A DNA stretch of 64,000 bases from Chondrus crispus (Eukaryota > Rhodophyta > Florideophyceae > Gigartinales > Gigartinaceae). The notes under the pieces are model-generated. The model was not told the DNA's origin, did no database searches, and saw only the letters and a program-made list of their open reading frames with translations. Positions 53,411 to 64,000 of the stretch are shown piece by piece. The number at the start of each line of letters is the position of its first letter. Position 1 is the stretch's first letter. Position numbers and translations under genes: made by a program. The DNA lies in contig NW_005179121.1 in NCBI RefSeq assembly GCF_000350225.1, positions 1-64,000 on the forward strand, read 5' to 3'.

Positions 53411-53646
53411 CGAAGCAAAAGTAGACCGGTATCAGTGGGCGTGCAAGGGGCCCGCTGACAAGCCGAGGGAAGCAAAAGTAGGGGCGGTAGAAGGAGACAC
53501 CGTCGGCATGAAGCGAAAGGAGTAGGGAAGATGATATTGGAGAGAAAGAAGAGGGCACGCTTGAGGAGAGCGAGGGGGGATCGAACGAAGAGGGGACGTC
53601 AGGTGGATTCTTGAAGGGCTCGAAGAACTCAACTCTGGGAGACGCT

Positions 53647-53682
53647 GCTCGAGAGTCCGCTCGAGAGTCCGCTCGAGAGTCC
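53647..53682. repeat. 12-bp tandem repeat, three copies
   Basis: GCTCGAGAGTCC repeated exactly three times. Confidence 0.75.
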
Positions 53683-55300
53683 CCTCGGGCAGCGTCGCTC
53701 AGACCTGAGTTTTGAACCCAATAAACGACGTAGCTTTCATTGTGACAAGGAGTGGTCACAACACTTGGGTACTGTACATATCCCATAATGCCGTTGATCA
53801 GGGGATACCCACGAGATACCCGCGAGACACGCTTCGTGTACCGTACACGAGTACGAATCAGCACGCCCACGGTGACTTCCCCTTCCGCATTGCGCCAAAT
53901 GCCCTTTGACTCAGGTGGCACCGGTACGCTTCCATCTCGCCGTCTCCGGAGAACGCGCACATATACTGGTAGCAGTAAGCACAAGAGCACGACCACAACA
54001 GGCCGCACCCCGTGCAAATTACTTCGTGATGAAACCCGATAACATGCCTCGAAACGTTTTAGGATCAGAAAACCGTCGGTGAAGACTGTTTTATAAAAAC
54101 TCTTTCCGTGGTGACGTTGTTGGCTGTGAACTTATCCAAGAGCGCAATAATGTAGATTCGCTTCAAATCGAGGGCTTTTGCTGACTGCGCAGTACTCTGT
54201 AGACCCTCCTTCCGTCATCAAGCATTCCGAGCACATTCTCTCCATCCACTTCTCCGTGCTTTCTTGCACTTCTGGTGCTATTTCTCCCGTGCAGCGAGCA
54301 AAAACTGCTTGATCTCATCCAGTGTTTTGAACTGCTGATGTCCGGCGCACGTCTTTCTAGCATGCCTAATCCATATTTTCTCAAGTAGATTCAGGGCAAA
54401 GAATTTGGCAGACCAGTCCGTATTCGCATATTTCTCCTCCTCAACTCATTGTTCGATAGCCAGCGTTCGCCGTTCCCGGACTCTATGCTGCTGAACGACC
54501 TATCCTCCGATCGCATTTCTTCTTCGATACTTGAAAGCCAGCAAGTCTCAAGCGCTTATATGTACTTCTGAGAGTTCGTCAAGCAATCAATCACAAACTG
54601 TTCACATTTCCAACTCCCTTCAAGGACTATCGAGGCCATCAAAATGTTCTTCTTGTGATGACGCGTCGCAAACCCCTTTGACGCATTCCGCACCTCATCG
54701 CAGTAAATTACAAATGCATGCGGCCCATCAAAGTTAAACATATTTTATTCTGACCTTAAATAGTACCTCAGATCAGCGACCTTCTGCTAATTATTTTCTT
54801 CAACTTACTTTTCTTTGCCAACAATTGACCTGGCTTCATCTCCGATGCCCGAAACTCCCCGCCCCAGCGCCCCAAGTCATGCCCGCATATGCGAATATCA
54901 ATAAAGCACAGATATCGACATGAACCTAGCAACAAATAAAAACTGCACGATTCCGAAACGCCATTAGTCTGTCTGCATCCTCATATCGATCTCCATTCAA
55001 TCGATGAGTAATATCTGTCTGCTCCGCATCGGTTCTCTGTCGTGTTTTGCAATTAGAAACGTCCGCCTTACCGACTTTTAGTGCGACACCGCGTCACACA
55101 TTCGACATTATTTCGCATCCATACTTTCCAGTTCTCTAAACAGTTTCGGGATCTCAACTACATTCGGTTTGCTTGCAGATTGGTGATTTCGAGCTTCTGC
55201 GCTATAGCCAGGCGCCTATGGCTGGTTTTTCTTCTCTGGGAGCGGAACCGTAACCCCACAACTGCGCTGGAACTACTGTACACCCTTAAAAATCAGACGC
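53683..55300. other. Spacer with decayed coding fragments
   Basis: On the minus strand near 54435-54285, a stretch reads WSAKFFALNLLEKIWIR and KTLDEIKQFLLAARE before a TAG. Near 54741-54556 another reads GPHAFVIYCDEVRNASKGF. Both look like real protein remnants in separate frames, but I cannot name the family. Confidence 0.3.
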
Positions 55301-55340
55301 CGAACACCTTTCACGGCCTATTGGCCGTGAAAGGTGTTCG
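55301..55340. repeat. Perfect 18-bp hairpin
   Basis: CGAACACCTTTCACGGCC (55301-55318), loop TATT, GGCCGTGAAAGGTGTTCG (55323-55340). No gene is attached to it. It may be a minimal palindromic transposon remnant or an RNA hairpin. Confidence 0.75.
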
Positions 55341-56119
55341 GTGCGGACAGGAGCGTTGGAATTTTAGGCACGTTGGGAGCGAGAGGGACGAGAGCACAGC
55401 TAGCAGTGACAGTTGTTTTTCGTGTTGCGGCCTTTGCCCCCTCCCCCATTCCCCCCCCCCCACCCTCTGTACAAAAGGTTGAGGCGATGGATTAGTGTGT
55501 TGTAGTTTATTCTGCTAGAGCTGCTGTACGATACTTGTATATATACTGCATTGCATGCAGATGCATTCTCAGTAAGTACATTCCAGATTGTATGACGTAA
55601 ACAACCTCAATTCCGCCGAGCTGAGGAATTCAGTATTGTAGCATTTTAGACATGGGCCATCGTGTATGGGATCGATTATGGCGAACTTACTTTAACCTAC
55701 GTGTCGCTATAATAGCGTTACTCTTAAGACAGGAAGCACTCCAGTAGTTCACCATACTGGTATCTCCATCAAATAGAACCTCGACAGTCCAGAGCATCCC
55801 CATACTTGCTTCCACATCAACATGTACCCTAGTACGTCTGCTGTTTTGCACATTTATGGAAACCGTGATCATTGCTTCACCAACGATAACAGGAGGTGAG
55901 CAATCGTAGGCAACGCTCACGAAACTCACACAAGGAACGAACCGAAAATCTCGCTTGCCTCGTTGCCTCACCCCTCACAGTCCACGTCGCTGAAACAATC
56001 GCTATGCACAGCGCCACAGGGGCTGGCAGTCACCGCCTCCCACAAAGTCCATATTCAAATATGGGTTGACTGGCTTGCGCTAAGTATGTTGTTTTCAAGG
56101 AAGAAGGGCGAAGCGTGAA
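55341..56119. other. Spacer
   Basis: A minus-strand frame at 55687-55971 (VSINVQNSRRTRVHVDVEAS) is open but unsupported. Nothing else is recognised. Confidence 0.35.
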
Positions 56120-56124
56120 TTGAG

Positions 56125-56437
56125 TGTTGGGCGCAAATTATGGTTGAGGCCGACTCCCGTTTACTCCTTGCGTATTGGGTACCTAGACTCTCGTATTAGG
56201 TCCAGACCAGCTGCATAAGTACAGCCTCCGGAAGCTACTCTTCCAGGCAGGTGAAATGCATTCCCTATCATTTGTCTATCCTAAATACATTGCCACATTA
56301 CTATGTGCATTTGGACAGGACCGATGATGGGCATGCACACTGGCATTGTACATTGATTCAGACCTTGCTGACCCCCAGTGATACTGTGTACACTAAACCA
56401 GTCTCACTGACCAGGAAGTTGGGGTCGCACTTCAACA
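56125..56437 (-). repeat. 3' LTR of the full-length copia element
   Basis: 313 bp, partner of 60708-61020. The purine tract TTCGAGGGGGAG abuts it (56438-56449, minus strand). Confidence 0.9.
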
Positions 56438-56450
56438 CTCCCCCTCGAAT

Positions 56451-57896
56451 CTAACTTCCAAAGTCAATTCCCATCTCACGTGAGAATGTCTCGTGCTTAA
56501 TTCTCGGAAGGGCCTTGGTTAGACAATCTGCAACCATTTCGTTCGTGGGGATGTATTTCAAAACAACATCTTCCCTTTCAACGTGATCTCGGGTGAAGTG
56601 ATACTTCACGTCGATGTGTTTCGTTCTCTCGTTTGAAATCTCATCCTTGCACAGCGCAATGGCTCCTTGGTTATCGGCATGTAGTACAGTAGGGTTTTTA
56701 ATACTGCCTTTGAATTCCGCAGCCATGCGTCTTAGAACGATGGCCTCTCGTACAGCAAACGAAGTAGCGATATATTCCGCCTCGACAGTTGATTGTGCAA
56801 CCACGTCTTGCTTCTTGCTGCGCCACGCGATAGCTCCACCCGTCGCTATGTAAACGTAACCACTTGTGCTCTTCCTTTCAAGCCTGTCTCCTGCAAAGTC
56901 AGAGTCAGTATATCCGAATGAAGAACTGCTGTGCTCCTCTAAAGCCCCACTTCTCTCGTAGGTAATTCCTGACTCGCGTGTTTCATTCAAGTACCGTAGT
57001 ACGTGTCTCGACGCATTCCAATGGACCACTCGCGGGTCATGCATAAAGCGCGAAAGCATTGATACGGCAAATGCGATATCTGGGCGGGTTATGTTTGCCA
57101 GGTGGAGTAAGGCGCCAACCAGCTCCCTGTAGGGGACGTCCGTCGCCTTTGCCATCTCTCCGACTTCTGTAGACCTCATAGTGGGGTCGTCGCACGAGAT
57201 ACTGGTGTTAAAAGGGGTTGAAGCACCCTTACAGTGGCTCATCCCAAACTTAGTGAGCATCGCGTTGACCATATGAACGCTGTTTATCTTCAGCGTCCCT
57301 AATTCTCGGTTGCGGTTGATAACGATGCCCAGAAACTTGGTCACATCTGTTTCAGTCCGGATCTTGAATTTGCTGCCGATCGCTGCGGCAATTTCCTTGA
57401 GCTTCTGTAGTTGTTTTCCCACCAGCAACATTTCATCGACGTAAACGAGTACGAAGATGTTTGGCTTCCATTTACGACCATACGATACTATGTACATGCT
57501 GACGTCGGCATCAGAGCGCTTAAAGCCGAAAGACTTCAGCATGGCATCCATAGTCTTGTGCCACGCCCTAGATGCTTGCTTGAGGCCGTAAAGGGCCTTC
57601 AACAAACGGTACACATGGTGCGGATTCTTGACACTGCAAAACCCCTGAGGTTGTTCAATGTATATGGTCTCGTCCAATTTTCCATTTAAGAACGCCGTCT
57701 TCACATCCAGCTGTAGCATCTCCATGTCTTCGTCTGTGGCGAATGCGAGCAGGTATCTCACTGAGGAGTATCTGGCTACCGGAGAGAATGTTTCCGTGTA
57801 GTCTACTCCATACTTCTGCTGGAAACCCCTCGCCACTAATCTGGCTTTCCTCTTGTCAGATTGTTTTCTGAATCCCGCTTGTTGTCGAAGGTCCAC
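56451..57896 (-). pseudogene. pol: Copia reverse transcriptase and RNase H
   Basis: RT: ARLVARGFQQKYGVDYTETF, LQLDVKTAFLNGKLDE, LLKALYGLKQASRAWHK and VLVYVDEMLLVG. The invariant YVDD is YVDE here (codon GAA at about 57432). RNase H: GYTDSDFAGDRLERKSTSGY, STVEAEYIATSFAVREA and TKHIDVKYHFTRDHVE. The frame is open to TAA 56451-56453. The upstream join to the integrase tail (DLRQQAGFRKQ) is a frameshift near 57890. Confidence 0.85.
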
Positions 57897-59481
57897 TTTG
57901 GCGTGAGTGGTTTCATGCCTTCAGGTAGCGGTACCAACTCCCAGGTTCCCATGTCGTTGAGTGAGTCCATCTCCTCGATCATGGCATCTTTCCATTCTTC
58001 CATATGTGGACTTCCTATGGCCTCATCATAGGAAAGGGGAACTGTGTCTTCCTCGTTCCCTAACGTAGTTACCAGGGCAATGCTTGAAGTTGGTGAAAAC
58101 CTTTGGACAGGTTTTAAAATACGACTTGAGCGCCGCACATTGGGGTAGTGCGTCAAGCTTTCAGTCGGTACTTCGCCGGGTGCAACTGGTGCGTCTGACT
58201 GTATTTCCGAGTCGATCTCTTCTCCGCTCTCGGAATCTGAGTGGTGTTCCGAATCGGAGTCATGCGCTAAGCTAGGGATTTCCTCTATTTCCTCGACTCC
58301 GGCGTCAGGTTGGTTTTCAAATAGATTCCCATTATCTCCCTCGAAAAAGGATACGTCACGCGACACCACTACCTTGCCTTCTTCAGGAAAATATACCTTG
58401 TAGCTGTTTCCATTCGCATACCCGACCAGAACGCCTTTCTTAGACCTAGGGCCGAATTTTCCACGACGCCTTGCCTTAGGGATGTGCACGTAGGCAGTAC
58501 ATCAAACACCCTTAGGTGGGTCAGGTCTGGCTTTCGGCCAGTGATGACCTCGAATGGTGTCTTACTGGAATTACAGCACACACTGTTGTACATTCTGTTC
58601 CGGAGGTAATTAGCCGTGTTAACGGCTTCAGCCCACAGCTTTTGGTAGTTTTTGACCTGATTCATACCAAGCAACATGCTCCTCGCGATTTCCATTAGGG
58701 TCCTGTTCAATCGTTCTGCTTTCCCGTTCGACTCTGGTGAATAAGCTGAAGACAGTTCATGAACTGTTCCGCGTTCCGATAGCCATTTGCGAAACGTTTC
58801 AGAAAGGAACTCTTTGGCATTGTCTGTCCTTACACGCTTAAGTACGGATTCCAACCAATCTCCGTTAGACCCAGGTTCGAACCTGCGCATCGTAACTTTC
58901 TTGACCTTGCTCTTTCCAAATACCGTCTCGAGCTCCATGATCATATCTTTCAGGCATTCACCAGCCTGGCTCTTCTTCTTGAAGAATCGAAGGAGCGATA
59001 TTGAACTTTTGTCATCGTACAGTGTAATAAAGTATGACGCACCTCCAAGTGATACTGTCTCTACCGGTCCAACGACATCGGAATGGGCCAACTCGAGTGG
59101 TTTCCCTTCCTCTTTGTCACCTGTGCCTTCCGCGGAACGGACGCTCCTGGTCGACTTAGCCTTTTTGCAAGGAACACAGCCCTCAATGCTGCGGGGTCGT
59201 TCCAGCTTGATACCCTTCACCAAAGGGATAGTTTTCCGGATAGTTTCCTTGCTGGCATGCCCAAGTCGGGCGTGCCATAGGTTCTGGATCTTCTTGCTTC
59301 CGGAGCACTCCTCGATACTGGCGGCCACTTTCCCTGTATTTTCAAATGGTTTCACGTCCGGGTTGAACTTGACCTCGTATAGCCCATCCTCGACTTCATA
59401 AGCCTTGAGAAATACTCGACTCTGGCCCTTCCTCGTGACCAGGCAGACTCCCCTCTGACTGCTATCCGTGTCAAATGACAA
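57836..59481 (-). pseudogene. pol: Copia integrase
   Basis: The pre-integrase zinc motif is LWHARLGHAS with CVPCKKAK. The catalytic core has LAHSDVVGPVE, RVRTDNAKEFLSE and SPESNGKAERLNRT: all three acidic residues are present. A frameshift near 58490 separates it from the C-terminal part (MHIPKARRRGKFGPRSKKG, YKVYFPEEGKVVVSRDV and an acidic Ser/Glu linker before RT). Confidence 0.85.
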
Positions 59482-60657
59482 CTAAATCCAGCCTTTCTGA
59501 GCTTGCTCACCGCAATTAGGTTACACATTAGGGATGGAACATGTAGTACGTTAGAGAATTTGACCTTCAGCACCTGTCGGCCGAACTTAACTTCGCCATG
59601 AACGTTTCCTGTCCCAGTGGTTTCTGTCCGGTTTCCATTCCCGACAGCTACTGTGTCGGTATTTTGTTTGACTTTGTCGAAGAGGCGGGCTTGGTTGCAC
59701 ATATGTGAGGTTGCCCCCGAGTCCACGAACCACTTGTCCTTAAGGTTGTCAGTTTTAGTGTTCAGTGACACCTCGGAGCTCGACTCCAAGTTCTTCGCCA
59801 CGAAGGTAACGTACCCTGTGCCTGCATTCTGGTTCTTGCCGGACGACGACGCGCCCCGGTCTCCAGCTTCGGGTTGATTATTTCCTCTCCAATTATTCCC
59901 TGACCTTCGGTTTCCCGAGTTTCCATTCTGTCCTTTGTAGTTAGGACTATTGGGATTTTTGTAGCACTCATGCTTAAAATGCCCCTTCTTATTACACTGA
60001 TGGCATCGGAGATTCCGTTTCGACGTCGTACTGCGAGTAGTAGTCAGTGCGGTGGTAGGTATGTCGCTTTTGCCATCATCACCATCTCCTTCCATTATTA
60101 TCTGCCGAAGCATCAGCTTTGGTATTGCCTCCTTACGGGACGTTCCCGTGACTAAAATCACTTCCTTGGTGACCTGATAGTCAAGAGAGAGTCCCCGTAG
60201 AAGGGCACGAAGCTTTTCCTTCTCGGAAACCTGGTGGCCAACCGATAGTAGCTTACTCTGAGCTTCAGATAGCCTGCTGACGTAGTCCATCAGCTTCTCC
60301 CCCGGCTTCATATGGAGTGATTGGTACTTGGATAAGTACGCGTCAATCGATGCCTCAGAAACTGTCTTGAACATCTCTTGAAGGGTTTTCCATACTTCAA
60401 CCGGGTCATCCAGTTCCCAAACGGTGGGCTGGATTGAATCTCCAACGGCGAGCACTAAACAAGACAGCGCTTTCTCGCGCCTCAAGTCGTACTTGATGGC
60501 GTCTGTTGTGGTTTGTGCGTTCTCCTTGCCACACACGATTTGCCAGAGGCCTCTGCCGCGTAACACGAACTCCAAAGTCTTCGACCATCCAAAGTAGTTC
60601 GTCGCGTTCAGTTTCTCGATCTTGACCCTTGGATTGCCTGCGTCATCGCTCTCCATG
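59352..60657 (-). pseudogene. gag: Copia gag and protease
   Basis: ATG at 60657 (MESDDAGNPRVKIEKLNATN; the frame opens further upstream across the LTR edge). UBN2-type gag: NYFGWSKTLEFVLRGRGLW and KYQSLHMKPGEKLMDYVSRL. The CCHC knuckle is CHQCNKKGHFKHEC. The protease has WFVDSGATSHMC and NVLHVPSLMCNLIAVSKLRK. A frameshift near 59480 after KAGFSCHL moves the reading frame to the integrase. Confidence 0.85.
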
Positions 60658-60689
60658 GCGATAGCAGCGCTTTTGGGTTGGCCTTCGTA

Positions 60690-60707
60690 GTGCCGGGCCC
60701 TATAACC
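60690..60707 (-). other. Primer binding site of the full-length copia element
   Basis: Minus strand GGTTATAGGGCCCGGCAC, next to the LTR. It matches the complement of the initiator tRNA-Met anticodon region (GGTTATGGGCCC) with one extra A, so internal, half-tRNA priming is likely. Confidence 0.6.
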
Positions 60708-61020
60708 TGTTGGGCGCAAATTATGGTTGAGGCCGGCTCCCGTTTACTCCTTGCGTATTGGGTACCTAGACTCTCGTATTAGGTCCAGACCAGCTGCATA
60801 AGTACAGCTTCCGGAAGCTACTCTTCCAGGCAGGTGAAATGCATTCCCTATCATTTGTCTATCCTAAATACATTGCCACATTACTATGTGCATTTGGACA
60901 GGACCGATGATGGGCATGCCCACTGGCATTGTACATTGATTCAGACCTTGCTGACCCCCAGTGATACTGTGTACACTAAACCAGTCTCACTGACCAGGAA
61001 GTTGGGGTCGCACTTCAACA
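60708..61020 (-). repeat. 5' LTR of the full-length copia element
   Basis: 313 bp; the target duplication TTGAG follows at 61021-61025. Confidence 0.9.
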
Positions 61021-61286
61021 TTGAGCAAGTAAAAAGATACTGAAGACTGATTTTCTCACGTCCTTTTTACGCCAACGAATCTAAACAGAAGGCAGGCGCG
61101 TCGCTGTCTCAATTTTCACCTTTCAGCACAAAGAAAGACTCAGCGATAACTCGACTTCAATCTTTTCAGAACCATCGTTGTTTACTTCTTACGGAGAATT
61201 ACAACCTGACAAACCGTACGGCTATTTTACCCCCTGCTGCTGATGACAAAGCATGCCTTTGCTAAGCTCAATGCCCCGTTCGTGCA

Positions 61287-63413
61287 CTAGTTCCACTTGA
61301 CCTGATTGTACGGAACGGTGTTCAAAAACCGGAAATGCTTCTTGATCCCTGAACGGAACAAGCAATGCAGACGTAGATTGTCGAATAGAGCTTCCCCGAC
61401 GTCATGTTTGTCTACCCAAGGCCATGAAGGAAAGAAATAGTAACACATTATCGCAAGCGCCATGAAGGCCACGAGGACTGCGAGGAACACACGGAAATCG
61501 CCTGGCAAGTTCAAGATCAATACGAGAAAGATTACCAGCGGTGTTACCCACCGCAAAAATATACGGACGACATGCTCTCTCTTCATAGCTTCATACGTGA
61601 AAATGAGCTTTTCCTCTGAAATTTCTCCTTTCTGGTCGTTATCGGGGTTGACCCTGTCTACCAGATACCATGGTGTCACACTCTTACCCCAAAGACCTGT
61701 CGCTTCAGCAACGGCTGTGACATACCCGTCGGTTGCCGTCGAAAAGCGTGATAAATCAACTACCAACATTCTCTTATGAGAATTGACAGGGCTAGTCAGC
61801 TCAACAGTCGAAGCCACATGCCCGCTCGGTGTCACATACAGTCGTATCTCACTTTGTCTTGTCAAAAATTCAACAATCTCTTCTCGATCTTGTATCCAGC
61901 AACTGCTTCCCACCATCCCGGTCCATTCAATCACACCGTCCCATTGCGAGCTACTCCTCCATTCCATAGATCTTTGAATGGACATATCCAAATAGCTCTG
62001 TCCCACCAACGCCTTGCTCCGAGATACTATTGATTCCCAGAACGCAATCGTCTGAAAGCTTTCCATTCCTATCGTGAATGCTTCTTGTCCTGCCATCATC
62101 GACGGATGGGCCTTGCTGTACGCCCCCTCAGCAATCGTGCGCAGCGCCCAAGCTTTCCAGGCACTGGCACTAGCTTTTGTTCTCATGTCTTCATTCGACT
62201 TTCGCACGCTCACTCCGTCCGTCAGAATGGCTGTCGCCAAAGCAAGAGTCGTTGACCTCACATATAGTCCCTTGCCCCCAATACAACTTAACCCATCCGC
62301 AAGCCTTTCATACACAGAGGGGCTATAGAAAATTGTTCTGTCATACTTTCGAAGCATGTAATCGTCTACAACAAGGCCTCTGCCAGCCACTCCGAGAACT
62401 GTCTCCAACTTTCTCCAGAAATCTGTTCCATAATACACTTCCCTGCCGCTGAATACACGAATAACAGGAAAAAGTGCATATGGCAGAAGTCCAAATTCCT
62501 CCCATGGCGACAGGCCATACAATCGACTTATCTCTTCTTTTTCGACATCCATCATTACAAGCCGGTCGATCCATATGCGGACGTGGCTCTTTCCTTGTGT
62601 TCTTGCCATAGCAATACAAGATCTCACGACCTGACTCCATCGGAAGTCATCCACGAAGTCTGAGTCCCTCTGCACTTTTCCTTGCATCAGTACACCTGAC
62701 TCTTCATCAGGAGACCCGTCTGGTTTAAGGATCCTCATGCGTCTGTTAATGTTTTCGTCTTTTCCTTTATAAGACAACGCGACCAACAACGCATCGTCTT
62801 CCTTCTTTCCAATTAGGTCATCATTGACTCGTTGGTAAGCTCTAATCTCGGTACGGAAGCTGTTCCAATCGCTGGGATCAAACACCTTGATGGGTCGGCT
62901 GAACCCTCTCATGAAACACCCTTGAGCGGCACATGCTGACTCAACTCCCTTACGGGCCCTCACTTCCTGGAAGAGATAATCTGCTGAGGCTGTGATGGTG
63001 GTGAGATCGCTTATTTTCGTTAGGTCAACGGCATAGTTGGTTTTAGCGATACCCGAACGATCACAAACATTATAGTAAAACGCAGCGTTCCCTGTTTGTG
63101 CCATTTGTGCAGCGAGGTCTTCACTAGCATCAAATCTGCGTATGGCATTGTGGAATCGTTGCTGGGGATGATAGTTGTATCGTGCAGAAACGCGACCATA
63201 CACTTTCCAAAACTGTTTCTTGGAAAATTGCTGTACGCTGGCGACCCAATCTCGAGTGATATTAGCAAAGCGAAAGTTGGAGAGTTTCCGTGTTTTGACC
63301 ATATACAGCAGAAAATTCAGCAGGACAACCAGATAGTCCACTATTCTGCGAGGTTCAGGTGCCCAGTCAAGTTTGGTATCATCATGGCCTTCCTTGATTT
63401 CGTAATGGTCCAT
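61287..63413 (-). CDS. 708-aa membrane protein of unknown function, weak HET-domain resemblance
   Basis: Single-exon frame from ATG 63413 (MDHYEIKEGH; the frame opens 69 bases further but without an ATG) to TAG 61287-61289. There is a hydrophobic stretch at about 24-39 (IVDYLVVLLNFLLYMV) and two C-terminal membrane segments at about 617-634 and 642-664, followed by a 44-residue tail. The middle has VALSYKGKDEN (211-221), then ARTQGKSHVRIWIDRL (270-285). This recalls the ALSYVWG...WIDALCINQ pattern of heterokaryon-incompatibility (HET) domains, but lacks the Trp-Gly and the CINQ. No lesion. It is the only gene here that I think belongs to the host; its position 260 bases from a recent copia insertion may affect its 3' side. 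Confidence 0.7.
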   Translation of the reverse strand: MDHYEIKEGHDDTKLDWAPEPRRIVDYLVVLLNFLLYMVKTRKLSNFRFANITRDWVASVQQFSKKQFWKVYGRVSARYNYHPQQRFHNAIRRFDASEDLAAQMAQTGNAAFYYNVCDRSGIAKTNYAVDLTKISDLTTITASADYLFQEVRARKGVESACAAQGCFMRGFSRPIKVFDPSDWNSFRTEIRAYQRVNDDLIGKKEDDALLVALSYKGKDENINRRMRILKPDGSPDEESGVLMQGKVQRDSDFVDDFRWSQVVRSCIAMARTQGKSHVRIWIDRLVMMDVEKEEISRLYGLSPWEEFGLLPYALFPVIRVFSGREVYYGTDFWRKLETVLGVAGRGLVVDDYMLRKYDRTIFYSPSVYERLADGLSCIGGKGLYVRSTTLALATAILTDGVSVRKSNEDMRTKASASAWKAWALRTIAEGAYSKAHPSMMAGQEAFTIGMESFQTIAFWESIVSRSKALVGQSYLDMSIQRSMEWRSSSQWDGVIEWTGMVGSSCWIQDREEIVEFLTRQSEIRLYVTPSGHVASTVELTSPVNSHKRMLVVDLSRFSTATDGYVTAVAEATGLWGKSVTPWYLVDRVNPDNDQKGEISEEKLIFTYEAMKREHVVRIFLRWVTPLVIFLVLILNLPGDFRVFLAVLVAFMALAIMCYYFFPSWPWVDKHDVGEALFDNLRLHCLFRSGIKKHFRFLNTVPYNQVKWN

Positions 63414-64000
63414 CTTGAAAGGAAAGACACATGCAGGTAGGAAAAAGTCGAAGAGAATGAACCGCTTTTCGAAATATAACAAGTTTGATGCGGAGGCTGA
63501 TTGAGTTCTGTGAGGGAAGACGAATTACAAAGGGTTTCCCCGAAGGCCACTTTTAGTCTATAAGTATTGACGGGAGACCTCATGAGTTCTCCCCTGGAAG
63601 AGCCCCCTGGACGCTTAATCACGATTCACCTCTAACGAATAAAGTCCCAAAGGATGCAGTTCCAAATGGAAAGAAAGGCATGACGCAGTCTTGAGATGAG
63701 CAAGTGATGGGCCATGTGTCTTTCAGCCAACAGTCATACACTCATGAGGCGTATATAGAGAATTTTGAGGACATGGCAGTGACGGAGCAAGTCACCAGTC
63801 TTTGAGTTACTGTGGGGCATCACTACAACAACGCAAGATCAGACGAAGAAACACTGTATGAAGTCCGCAACGGATACTGTGCAGTACAAGTCCGTACCTT
63901 GAAAATGTACCAGCAGGCAGGCGAAAGACATTTCAGACCTTGCCCGTAGGCCCACTAGCATAAATTCTTTACATGTGTCTCATGATTTCTGAATTGTATT
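63414..64000. other. Upstream region of the 708-aa gene
   Basis: No further gene, repeat or RNA is supported; it presumably contains the promoter of the gene to its left. Confidence 0.4.

Larger units (their letters stand above)
56125..61020 (-). mobile_element. Full-length copia element, decayed
   Basis: A perfect 5-bp target duplication TTGAG (56120-56124 and 61021-61025) flanks 313-bp LTRs that start TGTTGGGCGC and end CTTCAACA. The LTRs are almost identical (three or four differences), so the insertion is recent. On the minus strand the order is primer site, gag-protease, integrase, RT, RNase H, purine tract: the Ty1/copia order. Frameshifts at the protease/integrase and integrase/RT junctions and an altered RT active site make this copy inactive. 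Confidence 0.9.

Noticed and set aside
53067-54017. 316-codon minus-strand frame with a signal-peptide-like start
   Set aside because: Low complexity, runs through two tandem repeats, no conserved motif.

Overview
The window is a eukaryotic, transposon-dominated stretch of about 64 kb. It holds at least seven transposable elements and one convincing single-exon host-type gene. There is no operon structure, no Shine-Dalgarno spacing and no CRISPR. A red alga (florideophyte type) is my best guess: intronless long genes, chromodomain Ty3/gypsy elements, short-LTR copia elements, and MULE and IS5/Harbinger-like transposases occur together. That is inference with low confidence; a fungus or another alga is not excluded.

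Positions 165-39061 are a nested retrotransposon cluster. Element A (Ty3/gypsy chromovirus, + strand, 165-28295) has both LTRs. Its gag is split at 2231/17367 by element B (a second gypsy family, - strand, 2232-17366; 5-bp target duplication GGTTA/GGTGA). The 3' LTR of B is split at 2575/11178 by element C (a deleted relative of A, - strand, 2576-11177; exact target duplication CGGGG). Element D (28296-39061, - strand) is a fuller but decayed copy of the A family lying tail to tail with A and lacking its 3' LTR. A and D show gag, protease and RT-integrase in three successive -1 frames. A six-A run followed by a two-part stem-loop sits at the gag stop in both copies.

Between pol and the 3' LTR, A and C carry a 4-5 kb accessory module. 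In both it is bracketed by direct copies of a hairpin plus purine tract. The module holds palindromic GC-rich hairpins (a minisatellite of about 60-bp period in C) and an antisense reading frame whose C-terminal end is recognisably conserved between A and C. This module is the most likely undescribed system here.

Positions 39930-45806 hold a DNA transposon with terminal inverted repeats. Its intact 1052-aa transposase has a DnaJ-like J domain (HPD motif) in front of a zinc finger, a MULE-type catalytic core and a SWIM-like finger. Positions 45970-46900 carry dense GTCRCCC/GGGYGAC motifs. Positions 47177-48640 encode an IS5/Harbinger-like transposase with one in-frame TGA.

Positions 49009-51877 are a short-LTR copia element missing protease and integrase. 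Positions 56125-61020 are a nearly complete copia element on the - strand. Both copia elements have target duplications and primer sites matching the anticodon region of initiator tRNA-Met. Positions 61287-63413 encode a 708-aa membrane protein with a weak HET-domain resemblance. The remaining spacers (51883-56124 and the window ends) hold small repeats, a possible 245-bp MITE, a perfect 18-bp hairpin and decayed coding fragments.
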